Below are positions 1-10,849 of a DNA stretch of 64,000 nt, in pieces. The notes beneath the pieces are model-generated. The model made no database searches. It was given only the letters and a program-made list of their open reading frames with translations, and had not been told where the DNA came from. The translations under genes and the position numbers were made by a program. Position 1 is the first letter of the stretch. Each line of letters opens with the position of its first letter. The stretch lies in contig NZ_CP009747.1 of assembly GCF_000800255.1 (NCBI RefSeq), positions 4,836,001 to 4,900,000 of the forward strand, in the 5' to 3' direction. Origin of the DNA: Pseudomonas parafulva. GTDB lineage: Bacteria > Pseudomonadota > Gammaproteobacteria > Pseudomonadales > Pseudomonadaceae.

Positions 1-1294
1 CGGCGCGGGGATCGGGAATGGCGTAGTGGTTGCCCTGTTCGTCCACGCCGCCCAGGTACAGCGCCCAGGCCGCGACCACCAGCGCCACGCGTTCCAGCGG
101 CCGGCCGTCGGCGATCAGGCGGTTGGCGGTGGGCACGATGAACTTGGGGAATTTCGACGAGCCGTCCGAGCACACGCGCTCGAGCTGGTCGGCGATGGCG
201 CGGTTGGCGAAGCGCTCGATCAGTGCTTCCTTGTAGTGCGCCAGTTCGATGCCCGGCACGGGTGCCAGCTGTGGCGTCACATCCAGGTCCATGAAGGTGC
301 GCATGTAGCGGCGCAGGAGTGGGTCGGCCAGGGTTTCGTGGACGAAGCGGTAGCCCTGCAGAAAGCCCAGGTAGGTGAGGGCCAGGTGGCTGCCGTTGAG
401 CAGCTTGATCTTCATCTCCTCGTAGGGCGTGACGTCGTCGGTGAACTGCACGCCGACCTTTTCCCAGGCCGGTCGGCCACTGACGAACTGGTCTTCCAGC
501 ACCCATTGCAGGAAGGGCTCGCAGACCACCGGCCAGGCGTCCTCGATGCCGTGACGCTCGGCCAGTTGCTCGCGGTGGGCGGCGCTGGTCATGGGCGTGA
601 TGCGATCGACCATGGCGTTGGGGAAGCTGACGTGGCGGGCGATCCACTCGGCCAGGTCGGCGTCGAGCAAGCGGGCGAAGGCCAGCAGGGCCTTGCGCGC
701 CACTTCGCCGTTGTGCGGAAGGTTGTCGCAGGACATCACCGTAAATGCCGCGCTGCCCGCCTCGCGTCGGCGTCGCAGCGCCTGGCAGAGGAAACCGAAC
801 ACGCTGCGCGGTTGCTCGGGGCTGGCCAGGTCGTGCTGGATCGCGGGCAACTGGTCGAGGAACTCGCCGGTGCTGTCGTCGATGCAGTAGCCGCCTTCGG
901 TGATGGTCAGCGAGACGATACGGATGGCCGGGTCGGCCAAAGTGTCGAGCAGCGCCGGGGCATCGTCCTCGGCCAAGAGCATGCCGTTGATCGCGCCAAT
1001 CACGCGGACCTCGGTATCGGCTCCATCGCCCAGCTCGAACAGGGTGTACAGGTGGCCCTGGCTGGCCAGGGCATCGCGCATGGCGCGGTCTTCGCTGCGC
1101 AGGCCGGCGCCGCAGATCGCCCAGTCGTGGGCTTCGCCGAGGTTCATCAGGGCGTCGGTGTAGGCCGCCTGGTGGGCGCGGTGGAATCCACCGACACCGA
1201 TGTGCACGATGCCCTGGCGCAGTTGCGCAGGATCGTAGGTCGGGCGGGCGACGGTGGTTGGCAGTTGGTCGAGCGTACGCGGGTCGAGTTTCAT
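1..1294 (-). CDS. mtlD: Mannitol 2-dehydrogenase, 3' end cut by window edge
   Basis: NAD-dependent oxidation of D-mannitol (and usually D-arabitol and D-sorbitol) to the ketose in the cytoplasm. Reading the minus strand from the ATG at 1294 gives MKLDPRTLDQLPTT and then an N-terminal dinucleotide-binding motif, GIVHIGVGGFHRAHQA, typical of the polyol-specific long-chain dehydrogenases. Further on, around 400-480, is KIKLLNGSHLAL, which carries the conserved catalytic Lys, Asn and His of this family. About 431 codons are visible; the family is close to 490 residues, so roughly 60 C-terminal residues lie outside the window. The start is 11 bases after the mtlK stop, so this is the next gene of the mtl operon. 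The family and operon position agree; the exact substrate preference is inferred. Confidence 0.93.
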   Translation of the reverse strand, partial: MKLDPRTLDQLPTTVARPTYDPAQLRQGIVHIGVGGFHRAHQAAYTDALMNLGEAHDWAICGAGLRSEDRAMRDALASQGHLYTLFELGDGADTEVRVIGAINGMLLAEDDAPALLDTLADPAIRIVSLTITEGGYCIDDSTGEFLDQLPAIQHDLASPEQPRSVFGFLCQALRRRREAGSAAFTVMSCDNLPHNGEVARKALLAFARLLDADLAEWIARHVSFPNAMVDRITPMTSAAHREQLAERHGIEDAWPVVCEPFLQWVLEDQFVSGRPAWEKVGVQFTDDVTPYEEMKIKLLNGSHLALTYLGFLQGYRFVHETLADPLLRRYMRTFMDLDVTPQLAPVPGIELAHYKEALIERFANRAIADQLERVCSDGSSKFPKFIVPTANRLIADGRPLERVALVVAAWALYLGGVDEQGNHYAIPDPRA

Positions 1295-1305
1295 CGGGAC
1301 TTCCT

Positions 1306-2412
<1,107 letters not shown>

Positions 2413-2482
2413 GTAGAGTGCGCTCCGTGGCGGCAGGGGTTCGATTGGGGGTTGGGCTGCGCAGCAGCCGCACTGAGCCGTC

Positions 2483-3316
2483 TCATTTCACCGCTCCGAA
2501 CGACAGCCCGCGCACCAGTTGCTTCTGGCTGATCCAGCCGAAGATCAGGATCGGCGCGCAGGCCAGGGTGGAGACGGCCGAGAGCTTGGCCCAGAACAGG
2601 CCTTCGGGGCTGGAATAGGACGCCACTAGCGCGGTGAGCGGGGCGGCGGCCGACGAGGTGAGGTTGAGCGACCAGAACGCCTCGTTCCAGCACAGGATGA
2701 GTGACAGCAGCACCGTGGAGGCCAGGCCGCCGCGGGCGATGGGCAGCAGCACGCGGACGATCTCCTGCCAGGTGCCGGCCCCGTCCAGGCGCGCCGCCTC
2801 GAGGATGTCCACGGGGATGTCCTTGAAGTAGGTGTAGATCATCCACACCACGATCGGCAGGTTGATCAGGGTGTAGACGATGATCAGCGCCAGGCGCGAG
2901 TCGAGCAGGCCGAACTGCTTGGCCAGCAGGTAGATGGGCATCAGCACGCCCACCGGCGGCAGCATCTTGGTCGAGAGCATCCACAGCAAGGTGCGCTTGG
3001 TGTGGCGCGACTCGAAGAAGGCCATGGAATAGGCGGCCGGCACTGCGATCAGCATGCACAGCAGTGTCGCCGTGGCCGAGATCAGTACAGAGTTCCAGGC
3101 ATAAGCGAAGTAGTCGCTGCGCTCGTTGATGTGCAGGTAGTTCTCCAGCGTCGGCTGGAAGATGAACTGCGGCGGCGTGGCGAAGGCGTCCAGTTCGGTC
3201 TTGAAGCTGGTCAGCAGCATCCAGAAGATCGGGAAGAAGATCACCAGGGCGATGCCCCAGCACAGCAGGCCGAGCAGCGCGTCGCGCAGGCGGCGGGTTT
3301 GCTTGAGTGTCAGCAT
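2483..3316 (-). CDS. mtlG: Polyol ABC transporter permease, MtlG type
   Basis: One of the two inner-membrane subunits forming the translocation path of the mannitol/sorbitol importer. The 277-residue protein has about six hydrophobic segments, the first at residues 17-37, and the cytoplasmic EAA loop that docks on the ATPase ([20 protein letters not shown], about residue 190). It belongs to the MalG-like half of CUT1 permeases. The start has a GAGGAG ribosome site and follows the mtlF stop by 10 bases, so the two permeases should be made together. Confidence 0.92.
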   Translation of the reverse strand: MLTLKQTRRLRDALLGLLCWGIALVIFFPIFWMLLTSFKTELDAFATPPQFIFQPTLENYLHINERSDYFAYAWNSVLISATATLLCMLIAVPAAYSMAFFESRHTKRTLLWMLSTKMLPPVGVLMPIYLLAKQFGLLDSRLALIIVYTLINLPIVVWMIYTYFKDIPVDILEAARLDGAGTWQEIVRVLLPIARGGLASTVLLSLILCWNEAFWSLNLTSSAAAPLTALVASYSSPEGLFWAKLSAVSTLACAPILIFGWISQKQLVRGLSFGAVK

Positions 3317-3326
3317 GGCGGGCTCC

Positions 3327-4250
3327 TCAGCTGCGCTCGGTGAGGTTCTTGCCGATCATGCGCACCAGCACGATGGCAGCGACGTTGGCGATCAGCACGG
3401 CGATCAGGCCACCGGCCGACGCCATGCCGACGTCGAACTGCAGCAGCGCCTGGTTGTAGATCAGGTAGGCCAGGTTGGTGGACTCGTAGCCCGGTCCGCC
3501 GCTGGTGGTGGTGAAGATCTCGGCGAACACCGACAGCAGGAAGATGGTCTCGATCATCAGCACCACGGCGATGGGCCGTGCCAGGTGCGGCAGGGTCAGG
3601 TGCCAGAAGATCGCCAGCGGGCCGGCACCGTCCAGGCGCGCAGCTTCCTTCTGTTCCTGGTCCAGCGACTGCATGGCGGTCATCAGGATCAGGATGGCGA
3701 ACGGCAGCCACTGCCACGACACGATCAGGATGATCGACAGCAAGGGGTAATGCGCCAGCCAGTCCACCGGCTGCGCGCCGAACAGGCGCCAGAGCGCGGC
3801 GAGAATGCCGGACACCGGGTGCAGGATCAGGTTCTTCCACAGCAGCGCACTGACCGTGGGCATGATGAAGAACGGCGAGATCAACAGCACCCGCACCACG
3901 CCGCGGCCCCAGAATTCCCCAGCCTCCAGCAGCGCGGCGATGAGCACGCCGAAGACGATGCTGATCGCCAGCACGCTGCCCACCAGGGTCAGGGTGTTGA
4001 GCGCACCGGGCAGAAAGCCCGCGTCGGTGACGAAGAAGCTGAAGTTCTCCAGGCCGACGAAGTCGTTCTCGCCGGGGTACAGCAGGTTGTAGCGGATCAG
4101 CGAAAAGTACAGGGTCATGCCCAGGGGCACGATCATCCACAGCAGCAACAGCGCTACCGAGGGGCTGACCAGGAACCAGCCGGGGCCGATGCGGCGTTTG
4201 CCCCGGCGCTCGGGGGCCAGGGTCGGGGTGTCCAGGGCCGACGTCTTCAT
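3327..4250 (-). CDS. mtlF: Polyol ABC transporter permease, MtlF type
   Basis: The other inner-membrane permease of the importer, MalF-like, 307 residues. A polar N-terminus of about 25 residues is followed by six hydrophobic segments. The EAA motif reads [20 protein letters not shown] and matches that of mtlG in register. Two starts are adjacent (GTG at 4253, ATG at 4250). I prefer the ATG because it gives a 7-base spacing from the GAGG ribosome site. The gene is separated from mtlE by 76 bases containing a GC-rich stem-loop, which may lower its expression relative to the binding protein. Confidence 0.92.
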   Translation of the reverse strand: MKTSALDTPTLAPERRGKRRIGPGWFLVSPSVALLLLWMIVPLGMTLYFSLIRYNLLYPGENDFVGLENFSFFVTDAGFLPGALNTLTLVGSVLAISIVFGVLIAALLEAGEFWGRGVVRVLLISPFFIMPTVSALLWKNLILHPVSGILAALWRLFGAQPVDWLAHYPLLSIILIVSWQWLPFAILILMTAMQSLDQEQKEAARLDGAGPLAIFWHLTLPHLARPIAVVLMIETIFLLSVFAEIFTTTSGGPGYESTNLAYLIYNQALLQFDVGMASAGGLIAVLIANVAAIVLVRMIGKNLTERS

Positions 4251-4285
4251 CACGATTCCTCAGGCGGCAGGCAGGGCGGGCGAGC

Positions 4286-4313
4286 GTCGACGCGCCCTGG
4301 CGGGCGCGCCGAC
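4286..4313 (-). promoter_or_regulatory. Stem-loop between mtlE and mtlF
   Basis: GTCG-A-CGCGCCC, loop TGGC, then GGGCGCG-C-CGAC: seven plus four base pairs around one A.C mismatch. No T-run follows on the transcribed strand. Its place just after a binding-protein gene and before the permeases fits an mRNA stabiliser or partial terminator that keeps mtlE mRNA in excess. That role is inferred. Confidence 0.55.
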
Positions 4314-4326
4314 GGATCCGTTCGGA

Positions 4327-5637
<1,311 letters not shown>

Positions 5638-5818
5638 GCGGTGAACTCCCCTCCCGGACCGCAGGACGGCGCAGGAGACATTATTGTTTTTGTCATGCTC
5701 GCCACCGATTACACCTGTGACGGGATTCAGCGACAAAGCCTAGCCTGCACCCTGACCGATACTTTTTTGCTGTGCGTCATTGGCGCGTGGTGTGCTGCCA
5801 AACAGCTCGCGCCCAGGC
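5638..5818 (-). promoter_or_regulatory. Intergenic control region upstream of mtlE
   Basis: This 181-base gap between the mtlR stop and the mtlE start is AT-richer than its surroundings. It should hold the mtlE promoter and the MtlR-binding site. On the minus strand AATAAT (plus positions 5680-5685) could be a -10, but I see no convincing -35, as expected for an activator-dependent promoter. I cannot define the operator from sequence alone. Confidence 0.4.
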
Positions 5819-6724
5819 TCAGGCGCGGTTCTGCTCGGTCAGGCGCTGGGTCACCAGGCTGCGGTAGCCGGAGGGGGTCATGCCCTTGAGCTGCTGGAAG
5901 CGCCGATTGAAATTGGACAGGTTGCTGAAGCCCGACTCGAAGCACACCTCGGTCACCGGCAGCTCGCTGCGCGCCAGCAGTTCGCAGGACTTGCTGACCC
6001 GCAGGCGGTTGACGAACTCGACGAACCCCCGGCCTGCGGCCTGCTTGAAGAAGCGCGAGAAGTAGGTGGTGGTCATGCCCAGGTGCTCGGCTACCTCGCG
6101 TTGCGTGAGGTCCTGGGCGTAGTGCTCGAAGATGTAGTCCACGGCCCGGTTGATGCGGTCGACGTTGTGCTCGTCGGCCAGGTGCGAGGAGGTGACGGTG
6201 GACAGCAGTTGGTAGTCGTCGCAGGCCGCCAGTTTTTCCATGAGGATAAAAAAGTATCCCAGGCGAGCCATGCCCTGGCTGTCGGCGATGCGTTGCAGCA
6301 ACAGCCGGCTCTGGTCTATCAGCACCGGGTCGCGGAACTCGATGCCGTAGCTGGCGCGGGCCAGCAGGGGCGCCAACTGGTTCAGCTCGGAGAACACCTG
6401 GCTGCCGTGTTCGAGCACCTCGTCGGTGAAGTTGACCAGCATGTCGCGGGTGTGCACCACCTCGTCGACGGCGACCTGGCTGATCCAGTTGTGCGGCAGG
6501 TTGGGGCCGGTAAGGAACAGGGTGCCGGGCGCGAAGTTGCCGATGTAGTCGCCGATGAACACCTTGCCGGCGCTGGCGACGATCAGGTGCAGCTCGTATT
6601 CCTTGTGGAAATGCCAGCGCACCAGCGGGCTGGGAAAGCCATGCTGGCGGTAGATCAGCGAGTGGCCTTCGTGGTCGTCCATCAGTTCGTAGGAGGGGTC
6701 GATGACTTTGCTGGCTTTGGGCAT
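5819..6724 (-). CDS. mtlR: AraC/XylS-family activator of the mannitol operon
   Basis: Transcriptional activator expected to switch on mtlEFGKD in the presence of mannitol, sorbitol or arabitol. The protein is 301 residues from ATG 6724 (MPKASKVIDPSYELMDDHEG). The N-terminal half is a cupin-like sensing domain (HFHKEYELHLIVASAGKVFI). The last 100 residues form the double helix-turn-helix of the AraC family (REVAEHLGMTTTYFSRFFKQ, then SGFSNLSNFNRRFQQLKGMT). Another in-frame ATG exists at 6769; neither has a strong ribosome site, so the start is uncertain by 15 codons. It lies immediately upstream of the operon in the same direction. Confidence 0.9.
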   Translation of the reverse strand: MPKASKVIDPSYELMDDHEGHSLIYRQHGFPSPLVRWHFHKEYELHLIVASAGKVFIGDYIGNFAPGTLFLTGPNLPHNWISQVAVDEVVHTRDMLVNFTDEVLEHGSQVFSELNQLAPLLARASYGIEFRDPVLIDQSRLLLQRIADSQGMARLGYFFILMEKLAACDDYQLLSTVTSSHLADEHNVDRINRAVDYIFEHYAQDLTQREVAEHLGMTTTYFSRFFKQAAGRGFVEFVNRLRVSKSCELLARSELPVTEVCFESGFSNLSNFNRRFQQLKGMTPSGYRSLVTQRLTEQNRA

Positions 6725-6815
6725 GGTCAGTGCTTCGAGCGGGGATGAAGGGATCATCGTAGCCAACAATGGCGCCGAGCGCTGGCAGCACGCACACAGG
6801 GACGCGGCGATTGGG

Positions 6816-6821
6816 TAAACT
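6816..6821 (+). promoter_or_regulatory. Predicted -10 box of a leaderless or near-leaderless ygjP transcript
   Basis: GGGTAAACT lies upstream of the ygjP start, with TAAACT exactly 8 bases before the ATG. A transcript starting 6-8 bases after this -10 would begin at or next to the ATG, and no Shine-Dalgarno sequence is present. The same arrangement occurs before waaA (49437-49442). The -35 is not recognisable. Confidence 0.45.
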
Positions 6822-6829
6822 CCCCGGCC

Positions 6830-7330
6830 ATGACGCCCCTACGCTACTTGCAAGCCTACCCGCCGCACCTGCAGGAACAGGTCCGCCAACTGATCGCCCG
6901 CGATCGCCTGGGCGACTACCTGCAGCAGCGCTATGCGCAGCGCCACGACGTGCAGAACGACAAGGCGCTGTACCTCTACGCCCAGGACTTGCGCCAGCAG
7001 TTCCTGCGCAGCGCGCCGCCGCTGGACAAGGTGCTCTATGACAATCGCCTGGACCTCACCCACCGCGCCCTGGGGCTGAACACCGCGGTGACCCGGGTGC
7101 AGGGCGGCAAGCTCAAGGCCAAGAAGGAGATCCGCATTGCGTCGCTGTTCAAGGACGCGGCGCCGCAGTTCTTGCGCATGATCGTGGTCCACGAACTGGC
7201 CCACCTGCGCGAGCGCGACCACAGCAAGGCGTTCTACCAACTGTGCCAGCACATGGAGCCGGACTACCATCAGCTGGAATTCGACCTGCGTGTCTACCTG
7301 ACCTGGCGTGAACTGCCAGGCATCGCCTGA
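6830..7330 (+). CDS. ygjP: YgjP-type zinc metallopeptidase (M48 / DUF45 group)
   Basis: Predicted cytoplasmic zinc-dependent peptidase of unknown substrate. The 166-residue protein has the HExxH zinc motif in MIVVHELAHLRERDHSKAFY at about residues 120-140, followed by the third-ligand region LCQHMEPDYHQLEFDLR. There is no signal peptide or membrane segment. The length is typical of the short bacterial YgjP group. The gene diverges from mtlR and is followed after 11 bases by a small winged-helix gene, so the two are probably co-transcribed. The assignment is to the family only; I use ygjP as a homologue name. Confidence 0.8.
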   Translation: MTPLRYLQAYPPHLQEQVRQLIARDRLGDYLQQRYAQRHDVQNDKALYLYAQDLRQQFLRSAPPLDKVLYDNRLDLTHRALGLNTAVTRVQGGKLKAKKEIRIASLFKDAAPQFLRMIVVHELAHLRERDHSKAFYQLCQHMEPDYHQLEFDLRVYLTWRELPGIA

Positions 7331-7341
7331 GGCTCCCGAGC

Positions 7342-7638
7342 ATGGACGTAAGCAAGACCAAGAGCAGTTTCTACCGCCGACTGTACGTCGCCTGGCTGAT
7401 CGACAGCCAGACCGCGACCAGCGTGCCGGCACTGATGGAGGCCACCGGCATGCCCCGGCGCACCGCGCAGGACACCCTCACCGCCCTGGCCGACCTGGAC
7501 ATCGTCTGTGAATTCGAGCAGCTAAGCGGCGCGCGCAACCATGCCGGGCAGTACCGCATCCGCGACTGGGGGGCGATCGACAAACAGTGGATCGAAGCCC
7601 ATCTGGCGCACATCCGTCAGGTGCTGGGTTATCCCTGA
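7342..7638 (+). CDS. Small winged helix-turn-helix protein
   Basis: 98 residues. The segment SVPALMEATGMPRRTAQDTL followed by LTALADLDIVCEFEQL reads as a helix-turn-helix with the wing in the next basic stretch (SGARNHAGQYRIRDWG). This suggests a small DNA-binding regulator. It has no sensor domain. The start ATG at 7342 lies 11 bases after the ygjP stop. The target is unknown; control of the ygjP unit is possible but is only inference from position. A short AGCGGC/GCCGCT hairpin at 7665-7680 follows the gene but lacks a T-run. Confidence 0.75.
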   Translation: MDVSKTKSSFYRRLYVAWLIDSQTATSVPALMEATGMPRRTAQDTLTALADLDIVCEFEQLSGARNHAGQYRIRDWGAIDKQWIEAHLAHIRQVLGYP

Positions 7639-7798
7639 GGCGCGAGCAGCGTTCGCCGTCGTGCAGCGGCCCTCGCCGCTCAGCGATTCGGCCAAAATAG
7701 AGGCTAAATGACATTATTGCCTGCTGCCGTCGGCGGTCGGCTTTGTGTACCCTCGAGCCATCGGCTGCGATCCCTCCAGACCGCGAGAGGTACTGTGC

Positions 7799-8536
7799 AT
7801 GCGCTCACTGCTTGGCGTTGTGGGACTGATCGCGGTGTTGGCGATGGCACCTGCCGTGGCCCAGCCGACGTTGCGCCTGGTGGCCGATAAATGGCCGCCG
7901 TTCTCCGACAGCAGCTTGCCCGGCGGCGGCCTGGCGACCGGTCTGGTCAGCGCGGCGCTGGCGCGTGCCGGGTATGCCAGCGAATTCGAGGAGGTACCGT
8001 GGGCCAGGGCGCTGATGGGCGTGGGCGAGGGCCGCTACGACGTGTTGGTCAACGCCTGGTACACCGAATCGCGTACCCAACTCGGTGAATTCTCCAGCCC
8101 TTACCTGAGCAACCGCATCCGCCTGCTCGGGCGCAAGGATCGACCCTTCAGCTTCACCCAGTTGGCCGACCTGTACCCCTACAGCATCGCCGTGGTGCGT
8201 GATTATGCCTATTCTCCGGCCTTCGACAGCGACAGCCGACTCGACAAGGTGCCGGTGCGCAGCTTCTCGTCGGCCATCCGCATGCTGGCTGCCGGCCGGG
8301 TCGACCTGGCGGTGGAAGACGAACTGGTGGCGCGCTACCTGCTGCAACACGAGCCGCCCGAGGTGCGCGGGCAGGTGGACTTCGTCGCCCAGCCCCTGGG
8401 CGAGAACAGCCTGCACATACTGGTCAGCCTGAAGAACCCGCAGCATGACCAGATCGTCCAGGGTTTCGACCGCGCGATTCAGGCGATGAAGGCCGATGGC
8501 AGCTACGCGCGGATCATGCGCCAGTACGGCTTCTGA
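7799..8536 (+). CDS. Periplasmic substrate-binding protein (family 3, amino-acid type)
   Basis: The 245-residue protein has a Sec signal peptide (MRSLLGVVGLIAVLAMAPAV, cleavage near AVAQ). The mature part resembles SBP_bac_3 proteins: LRLVADKWPPFSD at the N-terminus, GLATGLVSAAL, and later MLAAGRVDLAVEDELVARYL. No permease or ATPase gene is adjacent, so it is an orphan binding protein and may serve a distant transporter or a sensor. The longer frame from 7745 was rejected because the 7799 ATG has GAGAGG upstream and starts the signal peptide. It converges with the following transporter gene across 12 bases. Confidence 0.85.
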   Translation: MRSLLGVVGLIAVLAMAPAVAQPTLRLVADKWPPFSDSSLPGGGLATGLVSAALARAGYASEFEEVPWARALMGVGEGRYDVLVNAWYTESRTQLGEFSSPYLSNRIRLLGRKDRPFSFTQLADLYPYSIAVVRDYAYSPAFDSDSRLDKVPVRSFSSAIRMLAAGRVDLAVEDELVARYLLQHEPPEVRGQVDFVAQPLGENSLHILVSLKNPQHDQIVQGFDRAIQAMKADGSYARIMRQYGF

Positions 8537-8548
8537 CGCGCCGGCACC

Positions 8549-10732
8549 TCAGGCCGGCTCGCTGTCCTTGATCAAATGCGCCGCCAGCGTGCGCAGCGGT
8601 CCCAATTGCCTGCAGATCAACGCCAGTTGCGACTGCACCAGGCGCTGGTGCTCGTCCAGCTCTTCGGGCATCTGCTCCAGTTGCTGGGCCAGGGCCTCCT
8701 CCGCGTCGCTGTGGATGGCCACCGGCGAGCGCGCCGCCAGGCCGCTGGCGATCTCGTCGAGGCTGCGCGCCAGGCTGCTGCCCACGCCATCGATCAACTG
8801 CTCGTGCACCTCGGCGGGCAATGCCGTGTCGCGGTGCGCGCCCAGGCCCGACAAGTAGCTGAGCAGGGTGTGCGAGAGCACCAGGAAGCGGAAGCCCACG
8901 TCGGCTTCCTTGCGGAAGTGCCCGGGCTCCATGAGCATGTTCGACAGCGTGGTCGACAGCGCCGCGTCGGCGTTGTGCGCGTTGCGGCGGGCCAGGCGAT
9001 AGGCCAGGTCGTCGCTCTTGCCCACGGCGTACTGCTGCATGATCTGGCGCAGGTACTCGCTGGCGCAGCTCAGGGTGTTGGCCAGCACCTTGTTCAGGCG
9101 CCGTCCCTGCCAGTCGGGCAGGAACAGGAACACCGCGAGGATGGCGATCAGGCTGCCGACCAGGGTATCGAACAGGCGCGGCAGGAACAGCCCGTAGCCA
9201 TCGCCGATCTGGTTGAAGCAGAACAGCACCATCAGCGTGATCGCCGCCGTGGCCAAGGTGTAGCGGGTGGTGCGGTTGACGAAGAACACCACACCGGCCA
9301 CCACCGCGAACAGCGATTGCACCACCGGGTTGGGGAACAGGTCGAACAGCGCCCAGCCCACCGTCAGGCCGATGGCGGTGCCGAAGATCCGCTGCACCAG
9401 CTTGCGCCGGGTCGCGCCGTAGTTGGGCTGGCAGACGAACAGCGTGGTGAGGATGATCCAGTAGCCCTGCGTGGGGTGGATCAGGTGCACCATGCCGTAG
9501 CCGATCGACAGTGCCAGCGGCAGGCGCAAGGCATGGCGGAACAGCAGCGAGGTGGGGGTGAGCTGGGTGCGCAGGCGTTTCCAGACTTCCTTGAAGGTGC
9601 GCGGCGAGCGGTCCAGCAGGCTGCTGTCGCTGGCGGCGACCAGGCTGTCGGGGTTGCTCGCCGCACCGAGCAGGCGATCGAGGGTCGCCAGGTTCGCCGC
9701 CAGGGCGCGCAGCGAGCGCAACAGGCCGCGCCAGGCCGGGTTGTTCTGCTGGCGCAGGTACTCCAGCGAGGCGTTGAGGTCTTCCAGGGCCTCGGGGTAG
9801 CCGCTGGCGAGCACGAACGGCTGGCGCAGGCGGATCGAACGGGCCAGTTCCTGACAGGAGGAGCCCTGTTTGCGCAGCAGGCGTTGGCAGCGGAACATCA
9901 CGTCGCTGTGGAAGAACGTCTCGCTCAGGGCGTTGTAGGGGTAGTGCGAGGCGCTGACCCGTTCATGGATGTCCTGGGCCAGGAAGTACAGTTTCAGGTA
10001 GCGGCTGACCTTGGAGTTGGGCTGGCTGTTGCCAACCCGGTGCAGGATGATTTCCTTGGCGGTGTTCAGCGCCGCGACCACCCGGCCATTCTGCTTGGCC
10101 AGCTCCAGGCGCGTGGCTTCGACATCCAGGGTGCGCACCGGCTCGAACAGGCTGGCCTTGAGCTTGAGGTAGCTGCCCAGCTCGAAGAACAGCTTGGCCA
10201 GGCTCTGCTGCACCGGCTGGTTGGAGAACAGCGCCTGCCACAGCACCGAGAGCAGGCCGTACCAGGCCGCGCCGGCCACCAGCAGCAAGGGTTCGTGCCA
10301 GAAGTCGCTGACCTGGCCGCCGCGCTGGTCGACGCCGATCATGGTGTACACCGACAGGATCAAGGTCGCCGAGGCGATCGCGCCATAGCGCTCGCCCAGC
10401 GCGCCGAGCATGGTCAGGCCGAAGGCGGCCAGGGCCAGCGAGATGACGAAGATCCAGGGGTAGGGGAACAGCAGCTCGACCGCCAGGGCGGCGATGGCGA
10501 AGCACACCAGGGTCACGGCCAGGGCGCTGAGGCGACCTTGCCAACCGTCGTCGGTCTCGGCCAGGGCGCTGGCGATGATGCCCAGGAACAGCGGGATGAG
10601 CAGGCTCATCTCGTTGTGGTACCAGCACCAGGCCATGGAGCCGGTCAGGGCGATGGTCACCCGGATGGCGTAGCTGAACTTGTCCTGGCCCCACAGGCGA
10701 CGCAATGAATGGCGCAACGAACTCGATGACAT
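8549..10732 (-). CDS. yccS: YccS-type FUSC inner-membrane transporter
   Basis: The 727-residue protein has two blocks of hydrophobic segments (about residues 20-160 and 400-510), each followed by a long cytoplasmic helical region. This is the arrangement of the fusaric-acid-resistance-like YccS/YhfK proteins. Recognisable parts are SYAIRVTIALTGSMAWCWYH near the N-terminus and HPTQGYWIILTTLFVCQPNY at the start of the second block. The substrate is unknown; relatives export aromatic acids. The start is placed at ATG 10732 (MSSSSLRHSLRRLWGQDK) rather than the upstream in-frame start at 10810, because the added 26 residues are not membrane-like. It is convergent with the binding-protein gene and follows the flavoprotein gene by 117 bases. 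Confidence 0.85.
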   Translation of the reverse strand: MSSSSLRHSLRRLWGQDKFSYAIRVTIALTGSMAWCWYHNEMSLLIPLFLGIIASALAETDDGWQGRLSALAVTLVCFAIAALAVELLFPYPWIFVISLALAAFGLTMLGALGERYGAIASATLILSVYTMIGVDQRGGQVSDFWHEPLLLVAGAAWYGLLSVLWQALFSNQPVQQSLAKLFFELGSYLKLKASLFEPVRTLDVEATRLELAKQNGRVVAALNTAKEIILHRVGNSQPNSKVSRYLKLYFLAQDIHERVSASHYPYNALSETFFHSDVMFRCQRLLRKQGSSCQELARSIRLRQPFVLASGYPEALEDLNASLEYLRQQNNPAWRGLLRSLRALAANLATLDRLLGAASNPDSLVAASDSSLLDRSPRTFKEVWKRLRTQLTPTSLLFRHALRLPLALSIGYGMVHLIHPTQGYWIILTTLFVCQPNYGATRRKLVQRIFGTAIGLTVGWALFDLFPNPVVQSLFAVVAGVVFFVNRTTRYTLATAAITLMVLFCFNQIGDGYGLFLPRLFDTLVGSLIAILAVFLFLPDWQGRRLNKVLANTLSCASEYLRQIMQQYAVGKSDDLAYRLARRNAHNADAALSTTLSNMLMEPGHFRKEADVGFRFLVLSHTLLSYLSGLGAHRDTALPAEVHEQLIDGVGSSLARSLDEIASGLAARSPVAIHSDAEEALAQQLEQMPEELDEHQRLVQSQLALICRQLGPLRTLAAHLIKDSEPA

Positions 10733-10849
10733 AGTGGCCCTGGGCTGTGAGCGAAAGGGAGTTCTGATCGGGTTCGGGGCCGCACAGCGGCCCCGGAAGT
10801 AGCCTTGCACGATCCAGCAATAACCGTTCCGTGCGCAGCGGATTCTACC

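Noticed and set aside
2437..2482. GGTTCGATT sequence resembling a tRNA T-loop
   Set aside because: No acceptor stem, anticodon arm or CCA context; it lies in the mtlG-mtlK gap.
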